From the NCBI GenBank assembly GCA_024734495.1, contig JALMQS010000844.1, positions 835,932-899,931 of the forward strand: DNA of 64,000 bases, written 5' to 3'. The translations under genes and the position numbers were made by a program. The notes below the pieces were generated by a model, which saw nothing but the letters and a program-made list of their open reading frames with translations, was not told the origin of the DNA and ran no database searches. This stretch comes from Forficula auricularia (lineage: Eukaryota > Arthropoda > Insecta > Dermaptera > Forficulidae). The first letter of the stretch is position 1. Each line of letters starts with the position of its first letter. Below are positions 10,380-22,262 of the stretch, piece by piece.

Positions 10380-11144
10380 GATTTTATCCCACCTAATACA
10401 TAATTTTTATTTATTTATCAAAATTAAATTTTAATTCTAAAGTAATATACATATTAAATATCAAACTTGGAGAGAGAGAAAATGCTTTTTCCATTGAAGG
10501 ATTTTTAATATTTTCTAATGTTTGAAAGCTCAACAGACGTTTAATGGTTTCTGTTCTAGTAAACGAGTAGAAATCAGATAAAAAAACATTATTTTTTTTT
10601 TAAGAAAAATAATTTCATTTTTTTTCATATAAAACTTACACAATTCATAGATAAAACAATGATTATTATAATGATTAACAAAAACAAGAAGATTTGATCA
10701 TAAAGATAATATTATATACAATTATAATAAAGGAGTGTTACTAAATTCGCTATTGTTCTTGGCTAATGTTGTTCCGCCACTGTATGACATGGATTTTTCT
10801 TTTTTTACGTTCACTTTCTTTTAGAACTAACGTTAAATAAAATATTTCTCCCAATTTCTTCACTCAATTAAATTAAAACGTAATAAAATACTAAAAATAA
10901 ATGAATCGCGCATTTTCAAGTCAAATAATTTATTTGATTGACAAGATTTTGTGTTGCCGAGAGTAGCAAAGTTGTTGTTGAAACACACTTAATCAAAGAG
11001 TCTTTTTTTCTTTAAATGATAATATTAAGTTAATTTAGAATTCCGCGGAGTAAATTCGCGAGCAAATCCACTCAACGGAATTTTTAACAAATTATAAGTA
11101 AATTTGTTTTTCTAGTATATTTATACAAATATAGAAAATTATCA
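10380..11144. other. AT-rich spacer, no gene recognised
   Basis: Only short homopolymers and low-complexity AT sequence are seen. A GTTGCCGAGAGTAGCAAAG stretch near 10954 recalls the end of the ribozyme-family elements but is isolated. Confidence 0.5.
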
Positions 11145-11400
11145 AATTAATTAAATTAATCTTAAGAAATTCAAAGAGAAATTCAAAGGTGGTCCGTGAT
11201 GAGGAGCTGTACGCGGATTGATACCGGGTAACACCTAGATGGACCATATCTTTTTTCGCTCTCTTGGTTCAGGATGGAGAATCAGCTGGACCTCAATGGT
11301 TCTTATAAAACGGTAGTCTGGCTAAGTATTCTCTAAATTTCGCTTTATAAAAACATCTTTGAATTTCTCTTTGAATTTCTTAAGATTAATTTAATTAATT
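11145..11400. repeat. Inverted repeat with 44-bp arms
   Basis: TTAAGAAATTCAAAGAGAAA and the surrounding 44 bases (about 11145-11190) are repeated in reverse complement at about 11355-11400. The loop of about 160 bases contains CTCTTGGTTCAGGAT and GGATTGATACCGGGT, which match the palindrome loop region at 4270-4340. That suggests one element family with different arms. Confidence 0.7.
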
Positions 11401-11689
11401 GGATAATATTAAGATTTCCAGGCGTTGTCATGATAAAGGCAAAGACATACATAGGAGTGTTTTAATTAATATTTATTTTAATTAATTAATTATTTTATTA
11501 ATTTTGAAATATTACAATTTTAATCGAATAATTTTTGGATGGCCTCATTTTACGTATAGTCAAAATAAAAAATATTTAATTATATGAGATTGAAGTAATT
11601 TTTGGAGACGGACTGATAAACAAATTGAGTTGATTTTGATAAGGCAGACCAAAATTAAAAAAAGAGGGATAATTATAACTTCCTTTTTT

Positions 11690-11935
11690 TAGTCAAAGTC
11701 AACGTTTCGGAGATTTATTCCCTCCTTCTCCGGTTTTGAAAGGTCAGTGAAGGAAATACAATGTGATATTCCTCTCTGTAGTAGACTACATTAAATTCTG
11801 CTGATAATGAAATATTGTAGAATATTATTGTTACTGCCATTGAGAAAAAACCTGAAGAAGGAGGGAATAAACCTCCGAAATGACGGTTTTTGAATAAAAA
11901 ATGTAGTCATAATTATCTCTTTTTTGAATTTTGGA
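11690..11935. repeat. Foldback with paired hammerhead-like motifs
   Basis: The left arm holds, on the - strand, a GGAGGG...TCTCC stem followed by GAAACGTTGAC. The right arm on the + strand holds CCTGAAGA-A-GGAGG, a loop GAATAAA, then CCTCC-GAAATGAC. CTGAAGA plus one extra A, a 5-bp stem and GAAA matches the pattern in many other elements of the window. Confidence 0.6.
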
Positions 11936-12114
11936 CTTCCTAATCACAATCCACTCAACATTTATTTATTATGGGACGTGAAATATTATGGTAAAGATCC
12001 CTTTAGGAAGAATTAGTTTAAATTTTTTTTAAAGTAAAGACAATTTTTTAAAATTTAGATATATAAAATTCTAGATAGGTTTCACAAAAATAAGTTGTCT
12101 TTTATTTATTATTT

Positions 12115-12402
12115 AAAGGATTCGTAGGGAGTTGGACTTGACTTTAAATTAAATATAAATACCTCCTCCTTCATCTAGTACAATTAAATATAAAGTTTTT
12201 TTTATTTAAATAGGCCAAACGTCTAGTTACTGGTTCGGAATTTCTTCAGTGGCTCACTTATTAAACATATTTGTCTGATAAATAAATGAGCCACTGAAGA
12301 AATTGCGAACCAATAACGAGACGTTTCGACTATTTAAATAAAAAAAATTGTATTTAATTTAAAGTCAAGTCCAACTCCCTAACGATTCCTTTAAATAATA
12401 AT
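12115..12402. repeat. Foldback related to the tandem array that follows
   Basis: The arms start and end with AGGGAGTTGGACTTGACTTT and its reverse complement. Inside, each arm has the GCCACTGAAGAAATT...ACGTTT motif in opposite orientation, separated only by TTGTCTGAT. A diverged member of the same family as 12431-14105. Confidence 0.7.
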
Positions 12403-12430
12403 CATGGACACAAATAATGAAATATAATTA

Positions 12431-14105
12431 AAGGAATCGTAGGGAGTTGGACAGGACTTTAAATTAAATTAAATACAAGTTTTGATTGAATATGCCATAC
12501 GTTTCGTTGCTGTTTTGCAACTTCTTCAGTGGTTCATTTATTAAACTTGTTTGTCAGGATTTTTTACTACTAGAAAAACATTTCAAACAGTATTCTTTTT
12601 TCTATCACAATTCATTCAATTCATCAACCAACATCAAATATAAACCTTTTAAACAAATTAATTGTTTTTTGTCAAAAAACTAAAAGAATCAAATTGAACA
12701 AAGAAACAAGACTTTAAATTAAATTAAATACAAGTTTTGATTAAATATGCCATACGTTTCGTTGCTGTTTTGCAACTTCTTCAGTGGCTTATTTATTAAA
12801 CTTATTTGTCAGGAATTTTTACTACGAGAAAAAACATTTCAAACAGTATTCTTTTTTCTATCACAATTCATTCAATTCATCAACTAACATAAAATATAAA
12901 CCTTTTAAACAAATTAATTGTTTTTGTCAAAAAAACTAAAATAATCAAATTGAACAAAGAAATTTTTTTAATAAATAAGCCACTGAAGAAGTTGCAAAAC
13001 AGCAACGAAACGTATGGCATATTTAATCAAAACTTGTATTTAATTTAATTTAAAGTCTTGTTTCTTTGTTCAATTTGATTCTTTTAGTTTTTTGACAAAA
13101 AACAATTAATTAGTTTAAAAGGTTTATATTTTATGTTAGTTGATGAATTGAATGAATTGTGATAGAAAAAAGAATACTGTTTGAAATGTTTTTTCTCGTA
13201 GTAAAAATTCCTGACAAATAAGTTTAATAAATAAGCCACTGAAGAAGTTGCAAAACAGCAACGAAACGTATGGCATATTTAATCAAAACTTGTATTTAAT
13301 TTAATTTAAAGTCTTGTTTCTTTGTTCAATTTGATTCTTTTAGTTTTTTGACAAAAAACAATTAATTTGTTTAAAAGGTTTATATTTGATGTTGGTTGAT
13401 GAATTGAATGAATTGTGATAGAAAAAAGAATATTGTTTGAAATGTTTTTTCTCGTAGTAAAAATTCCCGACAAATAAGTTTAATAAATAAGCCACTGAAG
13501 AAGTTGCAAAACAGCAACGAAACGTATGGCATATTTAATCAAAACTTGTATTTAATTTAATTTAAAGTCTTGTTTCTTTGTTCAATTTGATTCTTTTTAG
13601 TTTTTTGACAAAAAACAATTAATTTGTTTAAAAGGTTTATATTTGATGTTGGTTGATGAATTGAATGAATTGTGATAGAAAAAAGAATACTGTTTGAAAT
13701 GTTTTTTCTCGTAGTAAAAATTCCTGACAAATAAGTTTAATAAATAAGCCACTGAAGAAGTTGCAAAACAGCAACGAAACGTATGGCATATTTAATCAAA
13801 ACTTGTATTTAATTTAATTTAAAGTCTTGTTTCTTTGTTCAATTTGATTCTTTTAGTTTTTTGACAAAAAACAATTAATTTGTTTAAAAGGTTTATATTT
13901 GATGTTGGTTGATGAATTGAATGAATTGTGATAGAAAAAAGAATACTGTTTGAAATGTTTTTCTAGTAGTAAAAAATCCTGACAAATAAGTTTAATAAAT
14001 GAGCCACTGAAGAAGTTGAAAAACAGCAACGAAACGTATGGCATATTTAATCAAAACTTGTATTTAATTTAATTTAAAGTCTTGTCCAACTCCCTACGAT
14101 TCCTT
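12431..14105. repeat. Palindromic tandem array of 256-bp hammerhead-like units
   Basis: Two units in one orientation (ATGCCATACGTTTCG at 12494 and 12749) abut five units in the other (ACGTATGGC ending at 13018, 13274, 13530, 13787 and 14042). The spacing is 255-257 bp and the axis is near 12965. Each unit contains CACTGAAGA-A-GTTGC, loop AAAACA, GCAAC-GAAACGTA. The outer borders carry AGGGAGTTGGACA and its reverse complement. A single truncated unit lies at 17880-18015. ORFs here repeat with the unit and are not genes. Confidence 0.85.
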
Positions 14106-14689
14106 TAATTATTAATCATGGACACGAATAATGAAATATAATGAAATATGTTTTCTTTATTTTTGTGAACCCTACCTAGAATTTTATATTTTTAAATTTT
14201 CTTTACTTTATTTAAATATCTTTCCACAAGAACTTAGACCATTCTCCCTTAACAAAAAAAAAAAAAAAAGTTAATTTACTTTAAAATGACAGTGTGAGTG
14301 AGCCGCTAACTGGTCATTTTCAGGAAATTTTTTTATTAAATTAATTTCATGTACCTACTTAAATTGAAATATTCCGAAATTATTGACAAATAAGAATAAA
14401 TTTGAAATGTCAAGTATTTTTAATCATATTTCAGCTAATTATTGCCTGAGGGCGGGGTAACGTATTAAATTATCATTAAACTAAATTTATTATCATTTGT
14501 CTTTAGAAATTGATTAATTATAAATTTAAATCGCTTAAACAGAAAGTAAAATACAAGTAATATTATAATTCAATAGTTTTTTTTCTACTGCAATTGTTCA
14601 AATGCTTGGAAATTAAACCGAAATAAGTCTTTAAACTATAGAAAAAAATTAAAAACTTTCATGAAAAAAAATGCAACTACGGCTAAACT

Positions 14690-14890
14690 CGGCCTTTGTC
14701 TAACGTTTCGGATCCTTAACAGTATTCTTATTCAGAGCAGATAAGGTAAGGTAAGCAAATACTAAAATTTTCACCGATATTTGGTCAGATAATTTCAACT
14801 TATTACTATATTTTCACGAAATATCATTGAAGATTTAATATTTGATTACTAAGTATTTGCCCTGAAGAAGGATACCTTTGATGATCAGTA
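14690..14890. repeat. Degenerate foldback with hammerhead-like ends
   Basis: The - strand near 14702-14740 reads CTGAATAAG...GGATCC-GAAACGTTAG. The + strand near 14862 reads CCTGAAGAAGGATACC then AGTAACGTC. The layout matches the ribozyme-like foldbacks, but the right motif has lost CGAAAC. The preceding 14106-14689 is AT-rich with nothing recognised. Confidence 0.45.
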
Positions 14891-15196
14891 ACGTCAGAGA
14901 GAAGACTAAATAAAATTATATTACATCGATACATTGGTCATTCAGCTACGTACTCGTATAGGTATGAAACCATTCGGTATAAGGTTCCGATTCTCACTTG
15001 GCCGACTTATTTTAATTTAAAAAAGCTTTCGGGAATTTCTATCCCGGCTCTCATGTTTCTATAGGATTTTGAAAAGATTTAGGTTTTTCCCCTTTAAGAT
15101 TTAAAATCATCAATGCTATTAGGTATAGAAGTTGAAAGTAATTTTTTTATTGAAGTTTCGAATTTCGCTTGGAAATTTCTTAATAGCAGCAGCAAG

Positions 15197-15219
15197 ACAC
15201 ACACACACACACACACACA
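15197..15219 (+). repeat. (AC)n microsatellite
   Basis: An uninterrupted dinucleotide AC run of about 23 bases. The surrounding 14891-15600 is AT-rich, contains an inverted TATACACGT pair and a repeat-end fragment near 14990 (TCTCACTTGGCC), and shows no gene. Confidence 0.9.
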
Positions 15220-15605
15220 TAAATAATTTTGTATATATTTCAGCAATTCATTAATTTATTTTTTTACCACCTTCTTTTAAAAGACTTTTATGATTAGCAC
15301 TTTGCCATTTTGAAAAAATAATAATATTCATAATAAAAATCAACCATATACGTGGTTGACTTTAAAAATTATTCATTTCGAAAGCATACACGTATATATT
15401 AGGTATAGAATTACCTATACCTATATGATATTTTAATTCATAAAAAATATTTATAAAATTTCTATTTCGAAATTTTAATCTTCCATCTTTGGGATCATAA
15501 AATTGAATTGATTTTTTTAAAGTACCTACTAACCAACTAACCATAAAGATATATCAATGAGGTTGACCTTTACTTGATGCAATTAAATATATTAATATGT
15601 ATAGG

Positions 15606-15705
15606 CAAGGGGTGAACCGCGACCTAATATGCTGTACACCTACTTCCACTTGTACTTCCAAATATTTCCAAGTAATTCCAAATATTTCCAAGTACTTCCA
15701 AACCT
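15606..15705 (+). mobile_element. Left half of GGTGAACCG MITE
   Basis: GGGGTGAACCGCGACCTAAT followed by the TTCCAAATATTTCCAAGTA steps matches the left side of the MITE at 10143. No right end is found. About 15706-15940 looks single-copy (CACCCGTCACCAGATGGC). About 15945-16010 carries, on the - strand, a hammerhead-like GACTGATGATAAAGG ... CGAAACTATAAC. Confidence 0.6.
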
Positions 15706-16094
15706 AACGACTACGCCGGACTACTTCAATAACAAGCAACTACTATATATGATTCATGTGAGGAATAACAATATATACCACAGGTGGTAACCAACTCACC
15801 CGTCACCAGATGGCAACAGGCCACTTAGATTCAGATTCTGGGAGACCCAGACGATCACGAACTTAAGAGAAGAAACCACATTTTTACATGATGAGGGGCT
15901 TTACGTGATCTTAAGAGTCCATACGCAAATAATAATAATAATATTATTTGTTATAGTTTCGAAGATTTGACCTTTATCATCAGTCTTTTTAATTAGAAAT
16001 AATTTATCTGTTATTTCTCATCAAGTCAATTATTTGATTTGATATAGAAAATTTGTTTTGTAGTTATAGTAAGCTAGCCATATAAACGACTAAT

Positions 16095-16360
16095 AAATAA
16101 GCACCTGGCCACCGACCGATGCTCGATAACATTTTGCTTCAGTTAAAAAGCTATATATTAATTTTATTTTTAATTTAAAATTCTAATAAAAAGGTCGATT
16201 TTTATTTGGATTCAATTGAGGTCCCGAAATAAAAAAAATTCTCATTTGGGTTCACGGGTCAAAGTTTGAATAAAATGAAAAAAAATACAAATAAATATAG
16301 TAGACCCCCACCCCCTTGGACCCCCCTCCCCCGAACCCCATATATATATATACAAAAATT
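16095..16360 (+). mobile_element. Helitron-derived fragment with C-rich tract
   Basis: A degenerate GGCCACCGACCGATGCTCG hairpin region, the TTCAGTTAAAAAGCTATAT segment, and then a C-rich run (ACCCCCACCCCCTTGG) at about 16306-16340. The same order is seen at 32458-32725. Confidence 0.55.
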
Positions 16361-16929
16361 CGTTTAATATATTAAGATTGACCACATGAGAAATAACAAA
16401 TAAATGATTTGATTTATTTATTAGAGACCGAGTCCTAAAGTGTGAGTGTGAGTTAATTTAATTAAAAAAAAACTTATCAAATTAAAGTTTCCTAAAGATG
16501 AGACCCTGACAGATCGATTTCTCGAAGTAAAAACCTTCGATTCAGTGATTTTCATTGAAATCGTTAGAGAAGTTTTTAAGAAACCTATTGTACTTATACA
16601 TATACCTATATATATAATTTAGAGTGTGGCTCCTGACCTCTTATTGAATTAAGAATCTAAATTTGTAACTTTTCAATGTCATTTTTGTTAAGAATGTATA
16701 TTTATATAACCATGACACTTAAAAAAAGACTATTTACTTACCACCTTTGAGGATAGAAAGAAGAAATAGAAGGTGGGTGGGAGGCTAGAAGAAGCTTCCT
16801 CTCCTGTAGGTGTTTAAGCCTAAAACATAAATAAATAAACAAATATTAGTTCAAGTTTATACATATATATTTATTTGAAATCTACTAATAGAAGAACAAA
16901 CTTTTATTAACTATTTATTATTCAAAAAA

Positions 16930-17745
16930 AAAAAATAGGTAAATAAAACTTTCAATTCCTGCTACTTGAATATTCAATTTTATTCAATATTAATTTATTT
17001 ATCTATTTAAAATCAATTAATAAAAAAATAACTTATTAATATTGAATAAATTAATTAAACAAAAAATTAATTAATTCAAATAAATAGAAATAAAGTGAAA
17101 ATTCTCAATTAAAATTTTATAATGTAAATATCCGCATACTTATAAATATTATTATATATTAAATGCAAATTATATGTCAAATTTATCAAATTTTGAGGAT
17201 TAGACGTTTAAAAAAAAACTCAAAACATTGATAAAGTTTTCGGTTAAATTTATAACCCTCTTTAGTATTTTCCACATTTTTTTTTATTCTTTTTTTTTTG
17301 GGGGGGGGGGGAGTTTGTGGGATTGGATTCCAAATTCCACGATAACTCAAAAACAAAATCTTGTAGATATAGTATTTCATCCCCGAAATTTTTGTATTTC
17401 TAAAACTAGATTTTAGGTGCTCTTACTTTAAAATTTCCCATTAGAAAATGCAGAAAAATAATCAATTTTTAAATGAATTTATTGAGATTTTCAGGCGGTG
17501 TAATGATAAAGGCATCAACAAGTTTAAATATGTTTTTCATTTTAATTAATACCTATATATTCTGAAACCGCTAATAAGTTTATTTCATATAATTATATTT
17601 TAAATTTAAATAAAAAATTGAATTTATTCTAAATTAATTAAATTGAAAAATAACATTTTAATCAGTATTATTATATGCAAATTTATAACTAGAGAGGTTT
17701 TAAATCTGAGAACGTCTTAAAAAAGTTTTAACTTTTTTTCTTCAT
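16930..17745 (+). mobile_element. Interspersed element, copy inverted to 20580-21300
   Basis: Blocks such as CCCATTAGAAAATGCAGAAA, AATTTATTGAGATTTTCAGG and CGCTAATAAGTTTATTTCAT recur in reverse complement at 20580-21300, and a direct partial copy is at 21290-21500. It has a G12 run near 17300. No protein domain is recognised. The segment before it (16361-16929) is AT-rich and shows nothing. Confidence 0.6.
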
Positions 17746-17879
17746 TTTTAGGGTTCGGTTTAAAAAGAAAAACGAGGCACTATTAAGTGCGCCGATTCAA
17801 TGACTGTTTGTCTTTCTGTTAGATAAATGTGGCTCGTAATAATTAAATAAAATACAAATTTGAAATATTTCATTATTCG

Positions 17880-18015
17880 TGTCCATGATTAAAAGGAATC
17901 TTAGGGAGTTGGACAAGACTTTAAATTAAATTAAATACAAGTTTTGATTAAATATGCCATACGTTTCGTTGCTGTTTTGCAACTTCCTCAGTGGCTCATT
18001 TATTAAACTTATTTG
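17880..18015 (+). repeat. Truncated single unit of the 256-bp array family
   Basis: It starts AGGGAGTTGGACAAGACTTT, continues through TATGCCATACGTTTCG and stops shortly after AACTTCCTCAGTGGCTCA. This is one forward unit of the 12431-14105 family cut off after the ribozyme-like motif. Confidence 0.75.
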
Positions 18016-18394
18016 TCAGGATTTGACAAATTTGAAATTTACAAGTTATAGTAATTTTATAAATTAAGATTTAAATTTTTGAGTGAAATATTTGGTGTGA
18101 TACATTATATGTAGCAGAGAGGTTAATCTTCCAGGGTAGCCAATTGGCCCGGAGTGTGAATTGAGAAGTTCTCATTCCCAAAAGATTCTAAATCCATTTT
18201 TTGTAAAAAATGAGGAAATGCCGGTTTCATATAACTTTTATCTCTGTTAATGATATCAATTTGATGATAAAACCTACTAAATCCTTTACTAAAATACACT
18301 TGAAAAATAAGTTTTATTCCAAAAGGCACTAAATCCAGTGTTGTATCATTCTTATCCATAATAAATTTGTAACAGGAATAATAGGGAATTGGAT

Positions 18395-18606
18395 AAAATT
18401 AAAAACACAGAGTTTTTATTAAATGAGCCAGACGGTTCGTCAATTTATTTTGACTTCCTCAGTGGTCCATTTTATCACTCTTTGTAAAAAAACAATTTCA
18501 CTATAAGACAAAGAGTGATAAATGGGCCACTGAGGAAGTCAAAATAACGACAAAACGTCTGGCCCATTTAATAAAAATTCTGTGTTTTTAATTTTATCCA
18601 AATTCC
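18395..18606. repeat. Foldback with CTGAGGA...AAAACGTC motifs
   Basis: The arms (TTGGATAAAATTAAAAACAC and its reverse complement) are about 95 bp. Right arm: CCACTGAGGA-A-GTC, loop AAAATAAC, GAC-AAAACGTCTGGCC. The left arm is the - strand equivalent with GAACCGTC. A second copy lies in P450 intron 1 (52486-52800). A 78-codon ORF on the - strand just upstream (18123-18359) has no support. Confidence 0.7.
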
Positions 18607-18639
18607 TTACCATTCCTGTTACAAAAATGTCAATTGAAA

Positions 18640-18780
18640 AAAAAACGATTTAGCAGCTTCTAGAAATGAGCTTCTCAATTTTGGCACTCGGGTTCGATAC
18701 CCGAGCTGGGACAATCTTTCTGACATATAATAAAAAATAATTCATTCCATCTCGGATCTAATAGATGACATAAATCTAAA
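18640..18780 (+). mobile_element. tRNA-like SINE fragment
   Basis: GGCACTCGGGTTCGATACC gives a B-box-like GGTTCGATACC. It is followed by CTTTCTGACATATAAT and the tail ATTCCATCTCGGATCTAATA. Near-identical parts lie at 46480-46600. The A-box half is degenerate. Confidence 0.65.
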
Positions 18781-18959
18781 ATATATAAGGTTTCATTAAG
18801 AAATAGATGCCCTCCTGCTTTTACACACTAATTGTTATGCGAAGGTCATCCATTTAAAAACTTATAGGATTCTAAAAGATGATTAATTTCTAAAATCTAA
18901 CACATATAAACCTACCATTTGCGAACGGTGACTATTCAATCAGGGGATGCTGTCTAAAA

Positions 18960-19885
18960 AAGTACCCTTCATTTTTTATTTACTTTATCCAATGCGAAGC
19001 ATGGGAAAAGTATTGTAATCGGTCTCGCGGCAAGCACGACTTCAAAGGGTCCTCAGGTAAAGACTACGGAACCCACGGTGTCAATCAAAGTCACAAATTG
19101 TAGAATTCAATTAGGTTGAATTTCAGCACGTGACGGTTTTGCCAAAAATTACATGGGGTCTCGTTGAGAGGACAAGTGCGATTTTTTCATTTAGTGTGTG
19201 CGGATGGATGGATGTATGGATGTATGTTATCGTTTTTTTCGTCCACGATTTTTTCCACACCGATGCACCGATTGAAATGAAATTGAAAACCTACCATTAG
19301 TTTAACAAAATGAAGCGCTAATTAGTTTTTGGTACATATCAGCCCACAAACATTAGTACTTTGAGTTGTTTAACATAAAAGAATTTAGTCTTTTTTGATT
19401 TTAAGTCGATTCATACACGTTTTCAGTAGAGGTTGCCATTAATAGTCAAAACATCAAAAATGGAATCCAATAAGTTTATTCCTCTAGTATTAGATAAGAA
19501 TCGATCGTTATTTTTGATTTTAAACCGATTCCTCCATTTCTTCAGCAATTGTTACCAATAATAATCGAAGCGTCAAAAACCTAATGTAGAATTGTTATTC
19601 CTCAAGTATTAGATCAGAATCGATCGCTATTTTTGATTTTAAGCCGATTCCTCCATGTCTTCAGCAATGGTTACTAATAATAACCGAAACGTCAAAAATC
19701 CAATATAGAATGGTTATTCCTCGAGTATTAAATGAGAATCGATAATTACTTTTGAATTAAAGTCAACATGAACTGCAAATTCAAGTGATATCTGATTAAA
19801 AATAAAGGAATAAACATATTAATATTTCAAATGAATTTGGATAAAGTTTAGCAACGATCCGTTGCAGTTTATTTAATATTATATT
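18960..19885 (+). repeat. Interspersed element with three internal ~122-bp tandem units
   Basis: It starts CTTTATCCAATGCGAAGCAT, then AAAGTATTGTAATCGG and GGGTCCTCAGGTAAAGACTA. These return inverted at 24540-24650. About 19390-19750 holds three tandem units around TATTTTTGATTTTAAGCCGA. The third unit has GGTTA-CTAATAA-TAACC-GAAACGTC, a stem plus GAAACGTC. The right part CAACGATCCGTTGCAGTTTA is also repeated at 24310. Confidence 0.65.
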
Positions 19886-20579
19886 ATTCTCGCCTTTTTT
19901 TTTGAAAATTTCTTCAAATATGGCATCATAGAATTTTTCGTAATTTTTCAAATTCAACATTATAGATCTTTTATGACACGTTATGAAAATAGGCACTCTA
20001 AATATTTTAAAATTTTAGGGATTCACAGCATCCAAGGACCGTAACGACACTGATACCTACGCTTATTTTAAACATCCTTAGACATAATAAATAAATAAAT
20101 AAATAAATAAAATATAAACATCTCTCTGTCTCTCTCTCATCTCTCGTGTGTGAAAGTTAACCTGCCAGCCCAATCCGCCTCTATTGATTTATTTGTTTGT
20201 TTATTTTTTATTTTCCCCTCTCTTGAACATTTCTAAATTGTATATTTAAATGATATCATCTTTGATATATTCTCTCTTTACCTTTATAGGTCATTCAGGA
20301 ATAATAATAATAATAATAATAATATAATAAAAATAAAAATAAAAAATAAACATGATCAATTTTCTACTATACTTCTAAATTTCACTCGCAAAGTAAATTT
20401 TATACTTTCGCTTTAATTAAATGTTATTCACCTGTTTTTATTTATTTGATTTTTTTTATGTTGTTGTTGTTGTTTTTAATAAATTAATACAAACATACAC
20501 AAACTCGTGATTATCATTTAAATTTCAAATTTTGTAATAAAATTCCTATAAAAAAATTGTTTTTTTTTTTGCTATAACT
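19886..20579. other. AT-rich spacer with simple repeats
   Basis: Contains (AAAT)n near 20086-20112, CT-rich repeats (20122-20160) and an (AAT)n run near 20300. No gene or element ends are recognised. Confidence 0.6.
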
Positions 20580-21520
20580 TGTGAAAACTTGTTTAAGACT
20601 TTTTGGTACGTTCTCAAATTTAAAATCGCCCTAGTTACAAATTTAAATATAATAAAATTTATTAAAATGTTATTTTTTGATTTAATTAATTAAGGGTAAA
20701 TTCAATTTCTTGTTTAAATTTGTAATATAATTAGAATGAAATAAACTTATTAGCGGTTTTAGAATATAAATTAATTAAAAATGAAAAACACATTTTTAAG
20801 CTTGTTGATCCCTTTATCATTACAACGTCTGAAAATCTTAATAAATTCATTTAAAAAATGATTAGTTTTCTGCATTTTTAAATGGGAAATTTTAAAGTAA
20901 GTGCGTCTATTGGAAATACAAATATTTCGGGAATTAAATATTTACGAGATTTTCTTTTTGAGTTATTGTGGAATTCGGAATCCAGTCCCAGAAATCAAAA
21001 AAAAAATGTGAAAAATACTATTGAAGATTATAAATTTAACCGAAAGCTTCATCAATGTTTTAAGTAATTTTTTTAATCCCCTGGATATTTTCATTATAAA
21101 ATTTTAATTAGGATTTTTCACTTTATTTCTATTTATTTGAATTAATCAATTTTTTGTTTAATTAATTTATTCAATATTAATAATTGTTTTATTTTTTAAT
21201 TGATTGTAAATAGGTAAATTAATTAATATTGAATAAAAGTGAATATTCAATTAGCAGGAATTGAAATTTCATAATTTTTATTTACTTTTTTTGATACTTT
21301 TTATAATTACAGCGCTTGAAAATCTCAATAAATTCATTTAAAAAATGATTATTTTTCTCCATTTTCTAATGAGAAATTTTAAAGTAAGAGCGTCTAAAAT
21401 CTTATCAGTTTAGAAAATACAAAAATTTTGGGAATGAAATTTCTACGAGATTTTGTTTTCGAGTTATTGTGGAATCCAGTCCCACAAACCAAAAAAAAAA
21501 AAATAATAATAATTTTAATC
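20580..21520 (-). mobile_element. Inverted copy of the 16930-17745 element plus partial second copy
   Basis: Reverse-complement match over roughly 700 bp to 16930-17745, followed at about 21290-21500 by a second partial copy (GCGCTTGAAAATCTCAATAA ... GTCCCACAAACC). The 61-codon ORF at 20882 is inside the repeat and not a gene. 21521-22262 is AT-rich with only an (AGT)n run near 21887. Confidence 0.6.
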
Positions 21521-22262
21521 TACCTTTCATAGCTACAATAAAAAATTTAAAGTAAATTAAAGGTCAAAAATTAATAAACCAACCTCAATCTTTTTAATTA
21601 TTTTGATTATCATAATATTTTTATTTTATACTACTTAGCAGAATTTTTAATCTAATGTATCTTTTGCTTAATTAATGATGCGGCTGCTAGTTAATATTGC
21701 AGATGATATAAACAGAAGCTTTAAAAGTTGAAAATCATCAGATATACTATCTCTTTCATCCTTTTTGGTCAAGATCAATTACTAAAGCATAGTATTATTT
21801 ACGTTGTTGTGAATTGACCTAAAAAAAGTTGAAAGAAACGATGGAGTAATAAAACACGTTTTACGAATCATTCAGCACCAAACAGTAGTAGTAGTAGAAG
21901 AAATAATTAACTCTCAAATTGCTATATCAATTCAATAAATGTAAATTTCAATATTTTTTTATGTGCCTAATACTTGCGCTTAACTTATACATATATATGT
22001 AGTTTTTCGTATTTAGTGTAGTGACTATCCAATGTGTTCTGTTTAGGTTTAATTACGCGTTTACATCTACAAAATGTAGAAATAATAAAGAAATTGTCCC
22101 GAAATTTAGCGTATTTTATATCAAAACAAAATAAAATGGTTTAAATACTCAACGACCTTTATTTAAATTATATGGCAAAGATATATGTTTAAATTTAGAA
22201 TCATTTTTACTTTTTAGACTAAATTATTTTTATAGAGAAAATTTAACATAGTGAAATGTAAT

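Noticed and set aside
12431..14105. CRISPR-like array
   Set aside because: Units are 256 bp, switch orientation and have no separate spacers; the genome is animal.
16930..21300. A single 4.4-kb transposon bounded by long inverted repeats
   Set aside because: The two inverted copies are separated by several unrelated elements and a direct partial copy follows; two independent insertions are more likely.
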